From Epiperipatus broadwayi (lineage: Eukaryota; Onychophora; Udeonychophora; Euonychophora; Peripatidae), in the NCBI GenBank assembly GCA_028023455.1, contig JAQFVV010012423.1, positions 2,187,273 through 2,251,272 on the forward strand: 64,000 bases of DNA. The letters are read 5' to 3'. The notes beneath the pieces were generated by a model, which was not told where the DNA came from, searched no databases, and saw only the letters and a list, made by a program, of their open reading frames with translations. The translations under genes and the position numbers were made by a program. Below are positions 59,408 to 64,000 of this stretch, one piece after another (within the stretch, counting starts at the first letter, position 1; every line of letters begins with the position of its first letter).

Positions 59408-60809
59408 AAACGGTTATGAGCAAGCTTAAGAAATGGTGATCATGTGAATATTAGTACATTACTATACATTAAAAAACAAATAAAACCTTTCCATTTATTT
59501 AAGAAAACACTTTTTAAAAATACATGCTCTTTATATTCAATAACACTACTATTGGAAAGGTAATTTAATAATGGTAAAAATGATAAACGAATTGATTATC
59601 TGATGATTACTAAAATCAAAAATATATAATTTTATTGTAAAAAGAATACAATAGAATATACTTATAGCATTTATGTGATCTTTACAATGGTTTCACACCA
59701 GTATATACATTCTAGCATTATGTAAAGCAATTACAAGTCTGACTTTTAGTAGAAACAAAAAATAACCTCAATGACATTTTTCTCTACAGTCAAATAATAA
59801 AAAAGACAAAATCATTCACTTGTAAAGTCTTTTAAAATGATGCTAATGATAATTGAATTACCAATGATAAATGAAAGGTTAGTGCATTGGAGGTCATGTG
59901 ATATTTATATATCAAAGTGATTGACATATTGAGATTCAATCACTAGCTAAACTACATAGAGTTATTTCACATGATAATGATGAAGTTGATTGTAAATATT
60001 AATAAAAAAAGTTTTCTACTAATTATATAAAATAATTTTCTCTCTTTTTCTCATCTTTAAAATATCTTTAAAATTTAATAAAATGTGATATCTTTCATAT
60101 TTTATTATTACTTATTGAAAGCCTTGTATGAAAACATGAAATTCTGGAAACAATTAATATTTTATAATTATTGAAGCTAAAATTATCGTCATTCATTGGC
60201 TAATTAAGCTTAAATTTCTACATTTTTGTGGACTTTGATTTATATATACAAAATACAACTTTGCTAAGATTAAACAAACCAACCCAGATTTTTCTAATTA
60301 AAATATTACCATATTTTTCATCAATATTGACAAACAGAATATTTTTATAACATCTAATAATTAACTGACATGACATTATAAAAGTAAATATCAAAAGGTA
60401 ACTATTATAATCAATATTATTGATTAAATAGTATATTGTGAATCTTATAAGAAAATCTATTCACCCAAGCATTTTGTGTCTTTATTCGATTTTTCTCTTT
60501 CTCTCTTATTATATATATTAAATGTTCATAGGTAACAAGTATAAAAATTGTATTATCCATATTCATTCATAATATAATAAACAATACTCTTTCAAAAATG
60601 TTTCAGTTGTATAGCATTTGCCAACAACTGGATAAAAAATGTTATCTTAAAAATATTCATCCAATAATAAACAAATAGATGTTCAAAATAAAAAAAATGG
60701 GTGTGTGACAATATATGAATTATCTGTTATAAAATTAATAGTTGTTTGAATAATGGGCAGTGATTTTTTTTTCAATTAGCAGGAAATTTAAATCATAGTA
60801 ATGTTTATT
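59408..60809. other. AT-rich non-coding stretch
   Basis: No gene recognised. A weak B-box-like AGATTCAATCAC (59930-59941) is not enough for a SINE call. The part next to 60810 may be the 3' untranslated tail of the following Penelope-like copy. Confidence 0.45.
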
Positions 60810-62110
60810 GATAGAGTCTGATTTCTTTAAAATCTCAATGACTTCTCCTATATTATATTTTGGTGGTGAGAGGCACATTTGAATAAGATCCTGATTTAAA
60901 AAAATCTAATTATGACCATTATCCATAATATGAAGGAGAATGCTGATAATTATGAGTATTTCTTTACTGCATTAGTATATTTGTCTTTCTTACTACTATT
61001 GTGACAATTACGAATCCCCACAAAACAGGCTTCACAAACTCCATGAGATTTCATAAATTTCCTGGGATGCAAGAGATGTTAAATCCTTAGGTTTAAATAG
61101 AATATTACAAATTTTTAATATTATACATAGCTGTTTTTCTTCCCTTGTTTTTATATTATTATTGCTTTTGTCTTTGACTAAGATTTTATGTATGATTTTT
61201 TTATTGCAAACATTATCTCTAGAAATACTATGTATATAATTTGTTTTTTCTAGGCAGGATTTATTTGCAAAGTTACCTGTTCTAATACAAAAAAACATGA
61301 GCTGAAAGAAAATTAAATAAAAATCTTAAGTATCTATCTATGCATATATTTTATCTGAAACCAAAAAGTGAAAAAGATCATTAAGGTTTTGCCATGAGTA
61401 TATTAATGAATGGAAGTTTCCATCCGCCTCTGTTGTATCAAGAATTTAATATGAGAACATATATTGTTAATGTAAGAGAGAAAGCCATATAGATTATCTT
61501 TACCATGGTATAATACAAAGAGCATATCATCTATGTATTTGATCCAGATAGATTATTTAAAAGATACTGATTCTAAAACTCTCCATAAACAATTTGACTA
61601 CCACTCATGAAATGTAAGAAATCATTATTGGAGTGCCAAAACTTTGACTGCAACGCTTTCCATTATACATGAAATAAGTGTTCAAATGGCAATTACATAA
61701 GATAGTAATGTAGTCTAGAAAATTGCAATGATGTGTAACTATATTTAATGCTTCATCAATTATAAAATTTGTAAATAAAAACCAGCATAGAACCTAACTA
61801 AAATATTTATTTTAAACTTTAAATTTTTTAATCCTAATCAAAATGTGTTGACATTTATGATTTTAAAAATGGGATTATAGGTTGCATTATATTAGACACA
61901 GCTATAAGAAATACTATTCTAGTTACTATAGTGATCAAGGAGGTTTATGTTTTATGCATTTTGATAGTTTGTAGAATTATTTCTTTGTTGATTAGTCATT
62001 TAGTAATAATAACATTTGATGTCATCTCAAGATAAGAATGTGATCTTCATTTATGTTTATGTAAGAATTATCATTTCACAGAATTAAAGTCTCATCCATA
62101 GAAAGGATTT
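60810..62110 (-). pseudogene. Decayed Penelope-like element, RT plus GIY-YIG (copy 1)
   Basis: Read on the minus strand with many stops and shifts. RT motif A region: NILVRFYAGFYLQIL (near 61790; usual ILVSFDVxSLYTNI). Then MICSLYYTMVKIIYMAF with WKLPFINIL (61400-61550), resembling the YxDDxFxxW...GxLPFLDVL part that follows motif C in Penelope-like RTs. Then the carboxy part with FFCIRTGNFANKS and EIYEISWSL at 61032-61298. Then the GIY-YIG tail across 60817-61000. Domain order and several motifs fit Penelope-like elements. It is similar throughout to copy 2 at 62985-64000, in the same orientation. Inactive. Confidence 0.6.
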
Positions 62111-62519
62111 TCTTTGATAAATTGCAAACAGTTTTTTTATGTTTGATGGGTTTAGATATTGTATTATTATTTGTGTTTGTAAATTTTTTATATTTTTAAG
62201 GCTGAGTCTGTAATAGACCTATGACTTCCAATGCAATAAAAACTACTTTGCAGAAAGAATTTATACTACTACTAAAAATGTGAATCAAGTAATAATTTAG
62301 TTACATTGAGTTTCTTTATAAAAAATGTTCAGTTCACACTGAGTTTCTTTAACACAAAATAAATTTAGGTAATCTTAATTGATCTATGGAGAACTCTATT
62401 AATACTGCAATTTCTTATATAAAAATTAATTCTACAACAACTTTTAATAAAATTATGGTCTTTACACACTAACAGAAGAGTCAAATCATAAAATAATTTA
62501 ATCTTTACACAGAGATTAC

Positions 62520-62620
62520 ACTCTCCATACAGTAGTGCCATTAGTGCAAGTCATGCCTCTGTGTAAACAGTTTCTGCAAGCATAAAAATGGTGATCATGT
62601 GATGTTTAGTGGTTTAAATT
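62520..62620 (+). repeat. Relic of the 59.3-kb inverted-repeat element
   Basis: CTCTCCATACAGTAGTGCCA and TTAGTGCAAG match the left end at 59272-59300. CTGCAAGCATAAAAATGGTGATCATGTGAT then matches the sequence after 59420. The inverted right arm is missing. Confidence 0.65.
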
Positions 62621-62984
62621 TAATCTTTATAAGACATATTTTTTCAAATTTTTAAAGTGATTTAAGCATATCATTCTAGTAGAGATTTAAAATGTTATAA
62701 CAAATGTTTTTATGAATAACAGATGTAAAATGTAAATTATCTAATTGTCAGTATTATTGTACAGATGTTTTGGATGGATCAAAAATACCATCCACAGTGT
62801 AAGAATTGTTATTCTTAAAAATTATTGTAGAGACAATGCCAGAAACAACACCTCAAACAAAATTAAAAATTTATTCAATAAAAAAATAAAAAGTTTTAAA
62901 ATATGAACACAGTTAGTGACAACAGTAAATGAATAATTCAATTTGAAATCAATAAATGTTAAACTTCTTTCTGACATAATTTAG

Positions 62985-64000
62985 ATGTATCCTTATTTGT
63001 TTATGCAATCTGATTTATTAAGAATCTCAATGAAGACATTGATTCTTTCTTTGATAGTGAGTGATAAATCAAATAAAATCCCGAATTTAAAAAAAAGTAT
63101 TTTGTGACCAGTATCCATAACATGAAGGGAGAGTGTTAATAATAATGAGTACTCCTTTAGTGCATTAGCATCTCCATTTATTCTAAAATTATTCATACTT
63201 ACATGAGAGGATATTTCCATAAACTTCCTAGGAGTCAAAAGGGATTGAATCTTTAAGTTTAAAGAGAATATTATTAAAATTTTAAATAGTAATATATGTA
63301 ATTTTTATGTTACAGTGTTTTCGAATACATCCAATATTATTTATAGTTTTTTTTTTATACAATAAAGAAAAACTCTAATGATTATTGATTTTCTTTTCCT
63401 TATTTTTTTTTTTATTACCATAATTGTTTTGGTATTGGGCTAACTCCATATTTAAGACTATTTTATTGTATTTATTTGTCATTAAGATGAAATACTTCTT
63501 CCTCTTAAAGTATGATTTGTCTACAAATTTTTGCTATAGAAAAAAATCTAACTGGATGATAACGAGCTAATTTTTTTTTCTGTGAGCATTTCTTTCTGAA
63601 AACAGAAAATGACAAAAGATCATTTGGAATTTAGTGATGAGTATAGCAAAAAGGAAATAATCTAGTTCTATTTTGAATTTAGTATGAGAGTAGATATTTA
63701 TACACAAGGAAAAAAAATCATACAGCTTATTATTACAATGTTGTTGACAACAAGGGTATCATTTGTATGTCTGAGCTAGATAAGATGCTGATCTGATGCT
63801 AAAAAAAAATTCTATAATTTGCACAAAAAAATAAAATACATTTGTGAGATAGAAAAAAAAACTTTTGGAATGCTTGAAATTTGATAATAATTTTGTCCAT
63901 TCTGCACAAAATACGTATTCAAAGTCAATGTTTGGCTAAGTTAATATAATATGATAACTTAAAAAAATTGATCATTGGAATATTTATAAACAATGTAAAA
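62985..64000 (-). pseudogene. Decayed Penelope-like element (copy 2, runs off the window)
   Basis: Parallels copy 1 over about 1 kb: 63011-63290 matches 60817-61110, and 63598-63930 matches 61368-61710. The 81-codon frame at 62993-63238 reads PRKFMEISSHVSMNNFRING, then NALKEYSLLLTLSLHVMDTG, HKI and FKFGILFDLSLTIKERIN. This fits the GIY-YIG carboxy region of Penelope-like elements (SxxxxHxxxTGHxFDFxxxKIL...xRxxxExxxI). Its RT part probably continues beyond the window. Inactive. Confidence 0.6.

Overview
This is an AT-rich stretch (roughly three quarters A+T by eye) of a nuclear animal genome, most likely an invertebrate. The evidence is non-LTR retrotransposons with APE-type endonuclease and reverse transcriptase, Penelope-like elements with GIY-YIG ends, tRNA-derived SINE heads, LTR elements, fold-back DNA elements, long TA/CA/TATC microsatellites, a 500-bp assembly gap and no host gene. 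I cannot assign a phylum. I see no convincing host exon; almost every supported feature is a mobile element or a relic of one.

Layout. 0.2-0.4 kb: tRNA-SINE head and a hammerhead motif. 3.9-5.8 and 10.3-12.5 kb: two decayed minus-strand RTE-like LINEs. 9.0-9.4 kb: near-perfect 432-bp palindrome. 9.85-10.05 and 13.56-13.95 kb: inverted-repeat elements. 14.0-15.4 kb: plus-strand LINE fragment. 17.9-22.3 kb: nearly complete two-ORF LINE, broken by stops and frameshifts. 22.3-23.5 kb: TA-flanked DNA transposon without an ORF. 24.15 and 26.1-26.5 kb: fold-backs. 27.5-28.3 kb: head-to-head pair of hammerhead repeat units. 33.8-39.8 kb: complete LTR element with 1.7-kb LTRs, a PBS-like site and only a coiled-coil gag-like ORF. 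39.8-40.1 kb: Penelope GIY-YIG fragment. 41.9-43.7 kb: a second hammerhead repeat family with an ~810-bp TATC array inside one unit. 44.8-47.4 kb: hammerhead dimer split by a solo LTR. 50.1-54.7 kb: two more solo LTRs. 59-64 kb: two decayed minus-strand Penelope-like copies and a short inverted-repeat element.

The most interesting system is a set of short non-coding repeats carrying type I hammerhead self-cleaving ribozyme motifs. Two unrelated families, called R1 and R2 here, both have a unit of about 371-373 bp. Each occurs here as a tandem dimer (one per family) and in divergent head-to-head pairs, which resembles animal retrozymes (small circular-RNA retroelements) or Penelope-linked ribozyme repeats. 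Several copies keep the full catalytic core and can form stems I, II and III. A second system is a group of LTR elements sharing TGTRA...CGTTATA ends and ATAT target duplications: one gag-only full element and three ~2.1-kb solo LTRs.
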